From: Siphonodentalium dalli
Taxonomy: Eukaryota > Mollusca > Scaphopoda > Gadilida > Siphonodentaliidae
NCBI GenBank assembly: GCA_032622095.1
Contig: CP136063.1
Coordinates: 81,693,980 to 81,757,979, forward strand
Direction of reading: 5' to 3'
Length of the DNA stretch: 64,000 nt
Shown here: one piece after another, positions 33,353 through 46,145 of the stretch
How the letters are laid out: every line of letters starts with the position of its first letter
Numbering within the stretch: position 1 is the stretch's first letter
Made by a program: the position numbers and the translations under genes
The notes under the pieces: generated by a model
Seen by the model: only the letters and a program-made list of their open reading frames with translations
The model's database searches: none
Told to the model about the DNA's origin: nothing

Positions 33353-35942
33353 TCAATATCCATATGGCAGAGTATCCATGTTATCCAGGCGTCTGCGTTT
33401 TGTATACACAACTCGGTACTGCCTCTCCTCAGATCTGTTATATAATTTTCTTTTTCCTTTGGACCTGCATATTTTTCGATTGGTTGTGGTGATGGGCACT
33501 GTACTTCTGGATTCTAACAGATCTTTAATCGTGTTGAAATTGATGAACTGTGAATTTTCAAAGTTCAAAGAGAAACCCCGAACTTTACACGTCTCTTTAG
33601 CTTTATTGGTTCTATAAGCATAATTCTTGGGTCCTCCAGAAACAAATTCCTCGATGTATTCATCCGGGTCTAGCTCACTAGTCAACTGTCCCAAATAGTC
33701 GGCCAGTGGGGGAATAATTTGATCCTCGGTGCTGCTGAATACACAACTATCCGTGTCGTAATATAACACTCTTCTGTCCAAGGAATGAATAACTTCATAT
33801 AACATTAATCTCGCGTGACACGTCGTGAACGTGGCCAAATATATGTTATTTGATGATCCACACGGCGCACAGTCATTTCTATAAGTCCACTCCATCTGAA
33901 GAATGTCATCAGTTATGACATGAAAATTTTCCATTTGTTTCATTGGATTTGAAATGAGTTGGAATAGATTGTCTTGTTCCGATTCATGGAAATATTCGGT
34001 CTGTTTGAAATTCTGGTTTTGACCCCATTTTCCCCAAAATGAATTCAGCATCAGCTTTGATATTTGGCGTAATCCTGGATTTCTTTCGATGCTTTCTCTG
34101 TCCAGCAATATACCTTCGTTGTCTTTATACTCTGTGATGTATTTGTCCATGTCTTCGGTAGATTTTATCCAATCCGGAGGACCGCTAGCCTGCTGCTTGA
34201 ACTTTAAGAATGTGTTTATCTATTCAGTGAATAATCCATTTTGTTGTTGTCCATAGTCTGACGTTTCGGTCCAATGGTATATTTCATATATTTTGAGAAT
34301 CTTGTATCCTACTTTGAGAGCTGTCTCCAGTTCAGGAATACACCAAACACCAGTCATAGCTCTCTGTTGGCACGTACACGTGCAAGGTCGTTGATTTTCA
34401 TTATCAGCACAAGTCCTGCACAGTGGAAACTTCAGTTTACCGTTGGATCGATACGGTAATACGGGGTGATAGAGTCCATTAGGTGGTAAAATCTTGACTT
34501 GAGGTATTCCGAAGTAATCCTTAAGTTCTGTAATGTCATCGCCCAAAATGATTTTCGGGTGTCCAACCGGGTATCGAGCGTATTTGAGCACATTTGGATA
34601 GAGCGACGTGAAATCAAAATAGTGTATTTTCTCACCAACGTCAGCTTTGTAGTGTAATTTAGTGGCATTTGTTCTGCCGCCGAAGAAACTGTCTCTAGGC
34701 TCTAGTCGTTCAACAATGTCCAAACTAGTAATGAAATCACGAAGCTCCGGATTAGTCTTTTGGGCAGCGACAAACTCGTGTTCCCAAATGCACACATATT
34801 TCAGGCCTCGACTTTCTATATACTTCTTCTTTTTCTGTGTCAGTCCGTATAATTCATTAGGTGTCTGGTTGGTTATCGGATTCTTGACTACGTCTCTATC
34901 GTGACTCAGACAAAGTTCACATCCATGGAATTGACATCCGTGAAATTCGAAGCCGTGTTTAACTCTTCACAATATCCATCCAATCTGTACTTTGCACCAT
35001 CGAGTTTCTTTTCACGTCCGTTCAAAGCGTGAGTTATGTGGATTTTATCTTTGAACATCATCCATTCCAGCCATTGAATCGAACTTTTGCTGTATTCATC
35101 TTTATATGATGTCTTGGGGACGCGAGCTATCTGTGATTTGAGAAATTCTTTCTCTCGAATTTGTACGTCGTGTTCATCTTCAAGTTTTGTTTGTTGAACC
35201 CATTCACCTTTGTATAAAATCGACAAAGTTCCATCTTTACATTTAGCTGGAAGCCACGTTTTCCCGTCGGTACTTAGGCGCACTCTCCATTCCTCGTCGA
35301 CGAACTTCGTTCTGAATATCCCCATACATACCGATGCGATGGTAACGTATTGGAATGGATCGACGGCACCAACCAGTTTGAACTTCATATCGCCAGAAAC
35401 CTCGTCAATTACGGGTTGTATATTTCCAGTCGCGTCCATGATGTGGGTTCTGAATTTTATGCAAGCTTGTCTCAAAATATTGACATCACTGCGACAATAA
35501 TCCAATAATTCTTTCTTGAAGATGAAAACTGCATTTGTTTGAGCCGCATGCCATTTCGTGAAGTCTTTTCGTTCAGCCACACCCATATAGTCAGCACCGT
35601 AATATTTGGCATCCGGATAGGGTCCTTCATAATTCTGGTTGGCTGGTTTATTGAAAAAGTGTGGGAACCATCCTTTTTTCTCGCCATCAAGACCGAATGT
35701 TTTTGGTAACAGTGCCAACTTCATTGGTAGAAAGCTGAGACTGTCCAGTACTTTGATATGAAGATCTTTTTCCACGTATAGGTACATCAATTTGGATCCA
35801 TTATATATAACTTTGGGTCTCAATGATTGATCAATGAGATATTCCATGAGAAAATATCCATCCTAACCCTTGAAGTTGTGAGCCAGTGCTATGAATCCCG
35901 TATGTTGTTCAGAGAATAACCATTTTCCAAACTTTTCACCGG
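33353..35942 (-). pseudogene. POLB: DNA polymerase B, C-terminal segment (exonuclease end, TPR and palm), broken
   Basis: Protein-primed family B polymerase that replicates the element. Going 5-prime to 3-prime on minus: the segment starts at the Ginger insertion (CCGG 35,939-35,942) within the exonuclease domain. A TAG occurs at 35,863-35,865, just after the ExoII motif (AHNFKG). The frame is then open to a shift near 34,965. Motif A (YFDFTSLYPNV) is at about 34,618-34,589. A second TAG lies at 34,220-34,222. Motif B (KLMLNSFWGKWGQ) and motif C (YYDTDS) follow, with a normal stop at 33,353. Apart from the breaks all catalytic motifs are present. Both TAGs fall at aromatic-looking positions. 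Confidence 0.9.
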
Positions 35943-37720
35943 TGTAACACGTCATCTCCCCCCCCCCAGGGGGGGGGGGTGGGGGGGAGATGTCCTAGGA
36001 TATCTCCCCCCACCCTGGATATCTCCCCCCATGTACGACTAAAAAATAATTTCACTCATATGACATCGTTTGGTTCTGAAATGGCCAGAAAAATGTTTTT
36101 GGAGATTAAATTTTTTTTTTTTTTTTAAAGTGACAAAATTAGTTTTTTCACGAATTTGATTGTCTGTTCATGAAATGACCAGAATTTTTTTAATTTTTTT
36201 TATTCAAATTTTTTCTTTTCTTTCAAACGTCCAGGCTTGGATATTCCACCCCCCCCACCCCGCACCTACATGACAAAAAATCATCTTATGGTTTTATCGC
36301 TTATTTTGCTTTATATAGTAATGAAACAGCGAGAAATTAGCTCCTCCAAGAGAAAGTTGTTTGAGTCAGGGTTTGGGGTGGAGGGGGGGGAGATATCCAG
36401 GTCAGGATATCCCCCCCCCACACCCAGCACCTACATGACAAATAAATCGTTGTATGGATTTATTGCTTGTTTTGCTCTATATATTCATGAAACAGCGAGA
36501 AATTAACTTCTTCTGAGAAAAAGTTTTTTGAGTCAGGGTTTGGGGGGAAGATGTCCAGGTCAGGATATCTTCCCCCCCCCACCCAGCATGGTTTTATCGC
36601 TCGTTTTGCTTTATATAGTAATGAAACAGCGAGAAATTAGCTTCTCCAAGAGAAAGTTGTTTGAGTCAGGGTTTGGGGTGTGGGGGGAGATGTCCAGGTC
36701 AGGATATCCCCCCCCCCCCACCCAGCACCTACATGACAAATAAATCATTGTATGGATTTATTGCTTGATTTGCTTTATATAGTCATGAAACAGCGAGAAA
36801 TTAACTTCTTCTGAGAAAAAGTTTTTTGAGTCAGGGTTTGGGGGGGGATGTCCAGGTCAGGATATCTCCCCCCCCCCACCCAGCACCTACATGACAAAAA
36901 AATAATCTTATGGTTTTATCGCTCGTTTTGCTTTATATAGTCATGAAACAGCGAGAAATTAACTTCTTCTGAGAACAAGTTTTTTGAGTCAGGGTTTGGG
37001 GTGGGGGGGGGGGGGGAATGTCCAGGTCAGGATATCTCCCCCCCCCCACCCAGCACCTACATGACAAAAAAATAATCTTATGGTTTTATCGCTCGTTTTG
37101 CTTCATATAGTCATGAAACAGCGAGAAATTAACTTCTTCTGAGAACAAGTTTTTTGAGTCAGAGTTTGGGATGGGGGGGGGGGGGTACGAAGATGTCCAG
37201 GTCAGGATATCTCCCCCCCACCCACCCAGCACCTACATGACAAATAAATCATTGTATGGATTTATTGCTTGATTTGCTTTATATAGTCATGAAACAGCGA
37301 GAAATTAACTTCTTCTGAGAAAAAGTTTTTTGAGTCAGGGTTTGGGGGGGGGAATGTCCAGGTCAGGATATCTCACCCCCCACACCCCCTACATGACAAA
37401 AAAATAATCTTATGGTTTTATCGCTCGTTTTGCTTTATATAGTCATGAAACAGCGAGAAATTAACTTCTTCTGACAACTAGTTGTTTGAGTCAGGGTTTG
37501 GAGTGGGGGAGATGTCCAGGTCAGGATATCTCCCCCACCCAGCACCTACATGACAAAAAAATAATCTTATGGTTCTGTCGCTTGTTTTGCTTTATATAGT
37601 CATGAAACAGCGAGAAATTAACTTCTTCTGAGAACAAGTTTTTTGAGTCAGGGTTTGGGGTGGGGGAGAAGATGTCCAGGTCAGGATATCTCCCCCCCCA
37701 GCACCGACATGACAATCATC
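35943..37720 (+). repeat. Ginger left inverted end with ~9 tandem units
   Basis: After the 7-bp tip comes a C-run/G-run hairpin (35,956-36,032), then a unique-looking stretch shared in reverse with 50,150-50,280. From about 36,230 there are roughly nine repeats of ~155-170 bp. Each holds GTTTTATCGCTCGTTTTGCT, TCATGAAACAGCGAGAAATT, TTTGAGTCAGGGTTTGGGG, then G-run, AGATGTCC..GGATATCT and C-run. Confidence 0.92.
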
Positions 37721-38024
37721 TTATTATCATTATTATTACATAGCAAGCAACAGGCAGGATGGAAGTTATTATTGTTAGACTTGTTGATTTAGCAATCACA
37801 TAGACAGTTTGTAAATCATTATCCAGATTAACAAGGATTAAGGTAAATTGTGAAACCTATGGTCACTCACTTATGTATCTTCAGCAATTAGGATGTTGCC
37901 TCATCAATTTTAATCCTGGCTGGATTATTGGCCGAAAAAATTTAAAGCCATAAAACCAATCAGGCTAATATGTTATGCTTATTAAAATACTAATCTGAGC
38001 GGATTATGTAATTAGTGAAAGAGG
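37721..38024 (+). other. Promoter region of the Ginger gene
   Basis: Unique AT-rich sequence between the left repeat array and the TATA box. No ORF. Confidence 0.45.
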
Positions 38025-38031
38025 TATAAAA
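38025..38031 (+). promoter_or_regulatory. TATA box of the Ginger transposase gene
   Basis: TATAAAA at 38,025-38,031. A start site ~25-30 bp downstream would place transcription near 38,055, which rules out the ATG at 38,036 and supports ATG 38,084. Confidence 0.6.
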
Positions 38032-38083
38032 CCACATGATCCTTAAATTGTCGTCAGTTGAGTCTTATGTGAGTGTGTTCAAC

Positions 38084-41000
38084 ATGTCTGACAAACTATC
38101 AACAACCAAAAAGTTCCTGGAGAATATAGATTATATTTTCAATTATGTTACTCTTGACCAGTATCCCGATGGTCTCAGCAGATCCCAAAAAAAATACTTC
38201 CGTGTGAAGTGCAAGAAATTCTCAGTGTCTGATGGTGTTTTGCTTTACCAGAGCAAAAAAGGTAAGTTGTAACTTAGACAAATCACAGTACTATGTTAAA
38301 ATTACTACATCATACCATATCTCTACCTAAAAGACAAAAGAAGTTTTTGTTAGATGGAATTTACCTATCATTTGGAGCCGAAAAATAGTCAAAATCTTTC
38401 TTTTTCATAGGAATATATTTTGTTGTTGTATTAGTTTCCTCACTATATTGTGCACAAAAAATGATTACTTCAGGCATCTATGATCGAGAAGACAAAAAAT
38501 ATTCTTAAACAAAATGTGTGAATGTGTGTCCCATTGTATGGACTGCCAAATTTGCCTTGTGACACAGAACTGGTGTGATGAAATACTGTATTTGAGATCA
38601 TACAACTCAATAAATTGATATCCATATGCCCTGTATATCTTATAATCTCTTAAGTGTACTAGGTTAAATACACTGTGCTAAACACATATGTGCCAAAATC
38701 AACTTATGGCCCTATGAATCCTTAGTATTGACTCTTTTCCAAAAATGTCATTTTGAACTGTTTTGTGGTGTTTTTGTCCATTTTTAAATGTGTTTTTTTT
38801 GGGCACAAATAGTAAACAGCAATGAATACAATTAGTGTTTAATGTAATGCGTAAAATCATTTGAACTTTCCTCCTAAAACACTTATTGTTGAAAAAATAA
38901 GATTACATTGGTAAAGCCAATCAACAGTCACTGGATTTCACATATTTTTCAAGAAACTGACTCTAAATTTGAACATTGATAATGGGGTAGGAAATCAAAA
39001 AAGGCTATGATCTTGTCACCATATTCTAGTCATTGGAGGCAAAGTTTGTTTTATTCCAGTTTGTGTAGATTATTCTCTCTTATAAAAAGTTTAGAATTTT
39101 AGTGGAGATTTATTTAGGGGTGTGACTAAACACCAAGCCATACAAGCCATACCAAATAAGAAGCAAAATTGAAGTTTATTCTATATTATTATGTATATCT
39201 GATGTTTATATGACCAAATAAAACTAATTTAATGATATTTGATGGACGACAGTCTAATTACATTGCCTAGAACACAGCATGAAGGACACAAAGCTGCGGC
39301 TTGGTGTTTGGACATTTTGCGTTGTGGCTTGGTTCATATAAAATAAAGCTCCCATCAGCTTATATCTGTTTACACATGTATAGTTTATAGTGTTTGTGCT
39401 ATTTTGCACTTTTTTTACCACTCGAGTCCGATCAGTTGGAATCAGCACAGTTACCCACATTCAAGGGAGTGTGTGTCTGCGCTTTGCGACTTTTATTTTT
39501 ATGTATGTGTTTATACATATGTATAGATTATTGTGGCTACTTTACTTTACCACAATTGTTGAAATTGAGAAAAATTTACGATTGGAATAGAGAAAATTTT
39601 AATTAAATTAAGCAGGCAGAGTTTGAATTTGATTGAAATTGTTGAAATTTGAGAAAAAATTGATGATTGAAATTTGAGAGAAAAATTGATGATTGAAATT
39701 AAGAAAAATTTTAATTGTTGAACTGCTAAGCCACTTTCTGGCATTTGTTTGAGTTCGTTTTAGAGGATTTTACCCTCTTTTTTTGGCCTGGTTTCTTAGC
39801 TATAATGGCCGCAGTTTTTGCGATTGTCAGTTGGCCATCGGTCGATGTTTGCGTCGATGCCGTGTCAACGACGAATGTCAAAAATCTCCTCAATCGACTA
39901 CTGCGTTGTTCATACGTCAAATAATCCGTGTTTTACAAATAATTTCCTTGCGTCAATCAGTCGGTAGTTACCTGCACCATAGAGGGCACTTCCTACATCT
40001 TCAACTTAGTGCATTTGGTCATTTGCTATGTCAATCTTCTGTCTGTTAGATCGGGCAACTTTAACACTTTCCAGTTATTCTCAAATTTGATTACATTATT
40101 CATACTTTCGCAATTGTTGTTCGTCCAAAGTGGTGGTATTATGTCTTTACATTTTTGTGGTGGTATGAAAACCTTTTGTTTGAGTTTTGGTAGTAAAGTC
40201 ACCATCATCTCACATTCTTGTCACTCGAGTATTGTTTTTACAATCATTTTCTATCAAAAGCATGTTGTTTCTATAATATAGAGCACCATGAACACTGATT
40301 GCAACTAACAGTCAAAACACCGAACTACAATAGGTGTGAGAGACAGCCATCAACAACAATTCACACTTACAATTGCTGCAATAACAGTATTAAGAACCTC
40401 TAATCAGCTTACCGCTTACTAATTAAGAATTGTGAATGGATGATTTCTGAATGAGCCAAGACACAATGTAAATTGTCGGTTGCACTGTATTCTGGGCGGT
40501 TTAATTAGACTTTAGTCCATCAAATATCATTAAAATAGTATTATTTGGAGATATAAACAGTACATATACATGATACTATAGATATAAGCTGATGGGAGTT
40601 TTATTTTATATGAACCAAGCCACAACGCAAATTGTCCAAATACCAAGCCGCAGCTTTGTGTCCATCACATTGTGTTCTGGGTGGTTTAATTAGACTTTCG
40701 TCCATCAAATATCATTCAAATAGTTTTATTTGGTAATATAAACATCACATATACATAATAATATAGATATAAGCTGATGGGAGTTTTATTTGATATGAAC
40801 CAAGCCACAACGCAAAATGTCCAAGCACCAATGAATAATATATAAATGGAAGGCCTTGTGAAATAAAGTTTTTTATAAACTTTCTTGAAAAGCCATAAAT
40901 TTCCTATATTTTGACAAATTTATTTCACAAAATTCATCAATTTCACCTTTTTTATTTTTAGTATGTTGTTTGTGATGGGTTATAGTACTTATTCCCACTG

Positions 41001-44000
41001 AGAAACTTTGTGTTACAATTAGTTCAAGGTGAAACCATAAATGCACTGGAATATTATTTGATATCTTGGGACAAGAATATACTTTTATTTTCAAGAATAT
41101 TTTTATCTTCACAGGTAAAAATGTGAGAGTTGTGACAGATCAAGACGAACAAAAGAGAATTGTCAAAGCTTGCCATGAAGGCCTAGGAGATACTGCAACG
41201 TCTAAAGTTCTTGGTGGTCATTTTGGACGTGACAAATCACAGCAGAAGGTACAAATAATATTATTTGTTTTGTATTTATTTTTCTCTAAAATTAATACTG
41301 AATAATTTGATCAAGCCTACAATCGTGTATCATACCTCCATTGTCTTTTGAACAAGATCACAGCAGAAGGTACAAAAGGCAACTTTTTGTTAGTTATCTC
41401 AATAGAAGCAAAGATATGCAAAATTAGAGAGCATAATAGCCTAAACCATAGCTAAATGCCTCATTTGTTTGGAAAGGTGTTAAGAAAATTGTTGAAACCA
41501 TATGTTTAGAAAAATGAGTCTCCTTTTTTTCATAGTATGGAAAATTACTTTGTGATTCAGCTCTAGTAAACACAACAAACTTTAAATTGCCTTTCAATGC
41601 ATTGTCACCAGCAGTCAAATAAATTAAGTGCTTAATTTCATAGAACTGAACCAAATGTTTTTTTTATTAAAATAGAAAGTGTCAAAATAATGGCATTGAG
41701 AAGTCAGATCTAAAGAAGACAAAAATGCATGATAAACAGATATAGACTTCTCTGAGGAGAAAAGGCGGAATTTTTCTGACTAATTTCAGATAGTCTTTAC
41801 AGTGACACACACATAGTACTCATATGCTCATTTTTTGCATCACAAAAGGATTGGGTGTCCTTAAACTAACTCAATATTATGGCATCAGTTTGACAATGAA
41901 TCCTTCATTTGCTCTCAAACTATTTCAATAAAGGAATGTTTTACTTCTTATATTACATTAATATTGTAACGAGAATTCATCACAGGATCTATAATGTGGT
42001 TGTATATGTTGTCTCTATAGTGGTTGAATGTTTTGATCGTTGGAATTTGAAAAATTATTAGCTAAATGTACTTCATCTTTTGCATTCACAGGTCTCAGAT
42101 CGATTCTATTGGCCTGGCTTAGCCAATGATGTTGCCAAGTATGTTCAGCAGTGTGATATTTGCCAGCGTGTGCAGGCACCGTTCAGAAAGACAAAGGCAC
42201 CACTACAGAACATAAACATCAAATCAGAACCCTGGAGCCAAATTGGAATCGATCTTCTTGGACCATTGCCTGAAAAAGATGGCTTCAAATATATTGGTAA
42301 TTTTTTTTATTGTTTTGCATATTTCAAATTTTATCGATTTCATCCACATTTAAAAAAAGATTTAGTAATTTAATTCACATCTGGGTTATAATTGACAGCA
42401 ACAAATAATTAATCTAATTAATTGATTAAACTATTTTAAGAAACTTTTATTCGTAAATAGATATACTTTGATTATTTTCATTCTTATTAAGTGCATAATG
42501 TAAATAAATGAGCAAAAATTAAAGATGTTATCTTTTTCCCAGTTACTGCAATAGACTACTTCACAAAATGGCCAGAGGCCATGCCACTAAAAGACAAAAC
42601 AGCCGTCAGTGTCGCAAAGTTTCTCTACAGCCTTATATGCAAGCATGGCTGCCCAAAATCATGATATCAGACCAGGGAAGGGAGTTTGTCAACGAACATC
42701 AAGCTGAGCTCCATAAATTAACTGGTGTGGATCATCGCATCACCAGTGCCTATCATCCACAGGTTAGATTTCCTTAGCATCTTGAACCATTTTAAAGTCA
42801 TGAAGCCCCACATCAATTGTGACATCTGTTTTCTTGAGAAATGTAGTCTCTGATAATATTCAATTAAAATTTTTATTTTCAATAAACATGATTTTATATG
42901 TAGTAGAGCTATTTAAATTTCCTTCCGCAGTATTTTTTATCAATATCGTCTAGGTATATTTTAATTATGGCTGTTAAATATAATCTCCCGCTCACTTTTA
43001 TTGGCTGTTGTGTTCATATCTCTCTCTTTTTTCCCCACACATTTCACATTTTTTTCTCTCTCCATGACATATTTAGTTCTATATGATAATTCACTGAAAT
43101 CAACTCATTGTGTTCACCTCTAGTTTGTATTCATTTTCATAGCGAACAATTCAAAGAAATTTATTATGCATATTAATTTTCTTTCCCATTGTCTGTTTCT
43201 AAAAGATACATGTTTTTCCACACATACTTGGCTCCAGTAGCTTGTGTTCATATTACCAAAAGCTTGTGCAATTGAGGTTATAATTCCCTCATCTATGTAA
43301 CCATATTGGAAACGCACGTATAGGGCTTGACATACATAAACCAAAAATTGACATTCCAATTATAATGTTTAGCCTCACTGAACAATAGAGTAGCATGAAA
43401 TCTCTCCCAATACAACTACTGTGGAATCTTTTTTTCAAACCAGCAGGGAATTGTTAGTCTTCTAAAAATTCACCTTACATTTTCATCCAAATGCTTAGGA
43501 TTTTTCTGAGATTAATAAAAAAAATATCTCCATTGAAGCTGAAGTTTTCTTTTTAATTACAGGCAAATGGGTTGGTAGAGAGGCAAAACCAGACCACCCA
43601 GAAATGGTTACTGAAGCATCTTGAAGACAAGCAAGATCAGTGGGTAGATATCCTAGAAGGTGTTATGTTTGCCTACAGAACATCAGTTCATGCATCAACA
43701 GGTAAATATTAAAAAAGATTTTTAGAAGGGCATTATCCAATCAAAATGATTCACCTTCATATGTTTATATTTACCTCACAATAATACAGTCTGAATTGCA
43801 TTAGGTAATATGACAATACATGTACCATTTATTTTTGTCTGAAGCTCTCTGTGACATCCAAGATGTGGTGGAATAAAACATGTATCAAAATCAGATGATA
43901 ACTGATGTTGGAAATTGCACTGAATATTTGCTCAAAAACAATTATCAACCCTGTAACTCAAGAATTTATAAATCTTAGATCAGATAATGCATCTCTAAAT

Positions 44001-46010
44001 CTTTGATTTGATTAATTTATTTGGATGTCACATTTAAAAATATAATTTTTTTTGACAGTTTTCAAAGGAATTTATCCACATATTGCTCATCTGACAATTT
44101 AAAATAAACCCAAGTCATTCTGTAGATCTATATTGAAATTTGGTATATCTCTTGGTAAAAATACTCAAAAGAAACAGCTTGATGCCTCTTCAGCTTATTT
44201 ATCATTTTTCAGAATTAAAACTTTGTTCCTGAAATTTTAGGTGTTGGTTTGAAAAATCTGTAAATGGTTGAGTGTGATTTTGTTGAAGTCGAGTCTGTAA
44301 AAGAACGCTTTATATGATATTCAAATATATAAGTGTCAATGACAAATATGTTTTGAGGGAAATTGTTAAAAATGTTTCGAACAAATTTTTGCATGGGCTT
44401 CATTCAGTTGGAAAAAAAGTTACTTGACAGAGTAGGTTCAGAAAAAGGCTCCCACTTTTTCAAAGTATAGAAAATAGCCTGTGCCCCAACTCTAGCCCTG
44501 AAACAAAGCAGCCTTTATATTGGATTCGAATGCATTGTCATTAGTAGTCAAACAAATAAAAAGCTTAATTTCATTGAACTGGACCATCAAATATTTATTT
44601 TGATGAAAAGTGATGAAAAATATGATGGCAAAAACGTGTGATAAATATGATTTATATTGTTTTCTGAGGAGAAATATCACTAGATTTGTGACTAATTTTA
44701 AATTTATACTCTTTCTGATAATTCACGGTACTTATATTGTAAAAGCAATTCTGTCATCAAAATACATTGTACTAAGTGAATGTTTCGTCAATCTTTATTG
44801 TGTTCACAATCTTTCATATTGAACAGGCATCAAAACAGATTTAATTCATTGTTATATTCCTCATATGCATTTTGTTTATTCTTAATTAAATATTTATTTT
44901 TCAGGTTATACTCCTTTTTTCTTACTATATGGAAGGCATCCAAGACTGCCAATTGAAACCAATGCTTCAGATGTAGCAGATAGCCATCCACCAACTTCAG
45001 CTCCTGTGGAAGAAACTATCGAGCAGATGGCCAAACTACGCGACACTGTAAATAGCCAGGCCATGGAGAATATAAGAAAGGCACAGATAAGACAGAAACG
45101 CAACTACGACAAGCGCCAGAATTTCCAGCCCTTCCAACCTGGACAGAAAGTTCTGATGAAGGCAATGAAGAATTCAAATAGAGCAGGTGGCAAGCTAGAC
45201 TCTAGGTGGACTGGCCCATATGAAATTTCAGAAGTAATAAAAGACAATGTGTACCGACTCAAGAACAGCAATGGTCGAGAGCTGAAGACATCGGTCAACA
45301 TTACTCGTCTGAAAGAGTACATCGAACCAGCAGCAGCGAGTGAGAACAATTCATCATCAGAGAGTGAGAGCGAGATTCGGGCAGAGAGTGAGAGTGAGAG
45401 TGAGATTTGTATACTGAGTGTATCAGAGAGTGGTGGCAAACAGTCCTCGGAAATTAGAGAAGTTCATCTGAGCACCACTGAAAAGAAAGACTTACTGCGA
45501 GGTGAATGGTTATCCGACAACCATATAAACATGGCACAGATTCTGTTGAAGGACAAATTTCCAAATGTTGATGGACTTAAAAACTGTGCAGTGTATGCGG
45601 CAAATTCATATGATATTCCTCAATCTGAATTTGTTCAGATAATCAACTCATCTGGCAATCACTGGGTCACATTTTCTACAGTAGGATGTGAATCTGGAAC
45701 TATTGAAGTTTATGACAGTCTGTGCAGATCTCTGTCACCTACCCTCAGGCTACTAATTAAAGACTTACTACAAACACAGAAACCAAAGATTGTTTTCGCA
45801 GAAACAACTAGACAACTGAACACATCGGATTGTGGACTTTTTGCAGTTGCGCATGCTTTCCATGTCTTGAATGGAGATGTGTCAGGACTGAGTTTGTGTT
45901 CATCCAAGATGAGATTTCACTTAGCGAACTGTTTCAGTAAAGGTTATATTGCACCTTTTCCACAGTCTCTGAATGTGTCAAAGTTACCATATAAATGCAT
46001 TTCATTATAA
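38084..46010 (+). CDS. Ginger transposase: H2C2-integrase-GPY/F-Ulp1, six exons, one frameshift
   Basis: Exons: 38,084-38,261; 41,115-41,248; 42,092-42,296; 42,543-42,762; 43,563-43,701; 44,905-46,010, all with GT-AG borders and matching phases. Domains in order: N-terminal helix (MSDKLSTTKKFLENIDYI); H2C2 zinc finger across exons 2-3 (CHEG, GGHFG, CDICQ); DDE core with Asp in IGIDLLGPLP, Asp in ISDQGREFVN and Glu in NGLVERQNQ; GPY/F (DSRWTGPYEISEV); an acidic Ser-Glu linker; and a C48/Ulp1-like protease with His (NHWVTF), Asp (EVYDSL) and Cys (NTSDCGLFAV). It cuts and pastes the element; the protease role is unknown. Exon 4 lacks one base in the A-run at 42,655-42,658, breaking the frame. 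Otherwise ~660 aa. Confidence 0.88.
39132..40845. repeat. Inverted repeat set inside Ginger intron 1
   Basis: A ~200-bp segment at about 39,160-39,385 (containing AGCTGCGGCTTGGTGTTTGG and ATAAAGCTCCCATCAGCTTA) recurs in reverse orientation twice, at about 40,450-40,640 and 40,640-40,833. It brackets ~1.1 kb that includes a TTGAAATTGAGAAAAATT minisatellite (39,550-39,720). Probably a further nested non-autonomous element or rearranged foldback; no transposase was recognised. Confidence 0.7.
41249..42091 (+). other. Ginger intron 2
   Basis: AT-rich, with donor GTACAA and acceptor TTCACAG. No additional ORF is supported. Confidence 0.7.
42763..43562 (+). other. Ginger intron 4
   Basis: Donor CAG/GTTAGA, acceptor AATTACAG. 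It includes a T/C-rich tract near 43,018-43,062 but no feature. Confidence 0.7.
43702..44904 (+). other. Ginger intron 5
   Basis: Donor CAG/GTAAAT, acceptor ATTTTTCAG. The stretch at about 44,400-44,640 resembles 41,420-41,690 in intron 2 (for example TTCATTGAACTGGACCATCAAA against its reverse-read counterpart AATTTCATAGAACTGAACCAAATG), suggesting a diverged repeat shared by two introns. Confidence 0.5.
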
Positions 46011-46145
46011 AGTAGAGTAGGAACTTCATTCAAGTTCATCATTCATGAAATAGTAAATAGCATATTTTATCATCTTGAAATGTTTGCTCATTATGATGTG
46101 GCAGGTTGTCCTTTCACAATTGGCTCCAAATGTAAGAGTTTAAAG

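Noticed and set aside
36230-37720. Regular repeats resembling a CRISPR array
   Set aside because: Units are ~155-170 bp and fully repeated with no unique spacers; they mirror the array at 47.5-50.3 kb and belong to Ginger ends in a eukaryotic context.
38036-38083. Upstream ATG for the Ginger gene
   Set aside because: It lies only 5 bp after the TATA box, before the expected transcription start.
38084-46010. Gypsy LTR retrotransposon
   Set aside because: The integrase is Gypsy-like, but there is no gag, protease or reverse transcriptase and no LTR; introns, TGTNR tips, a 4-bp duplication and a Ulp1 domain fit Ginger.
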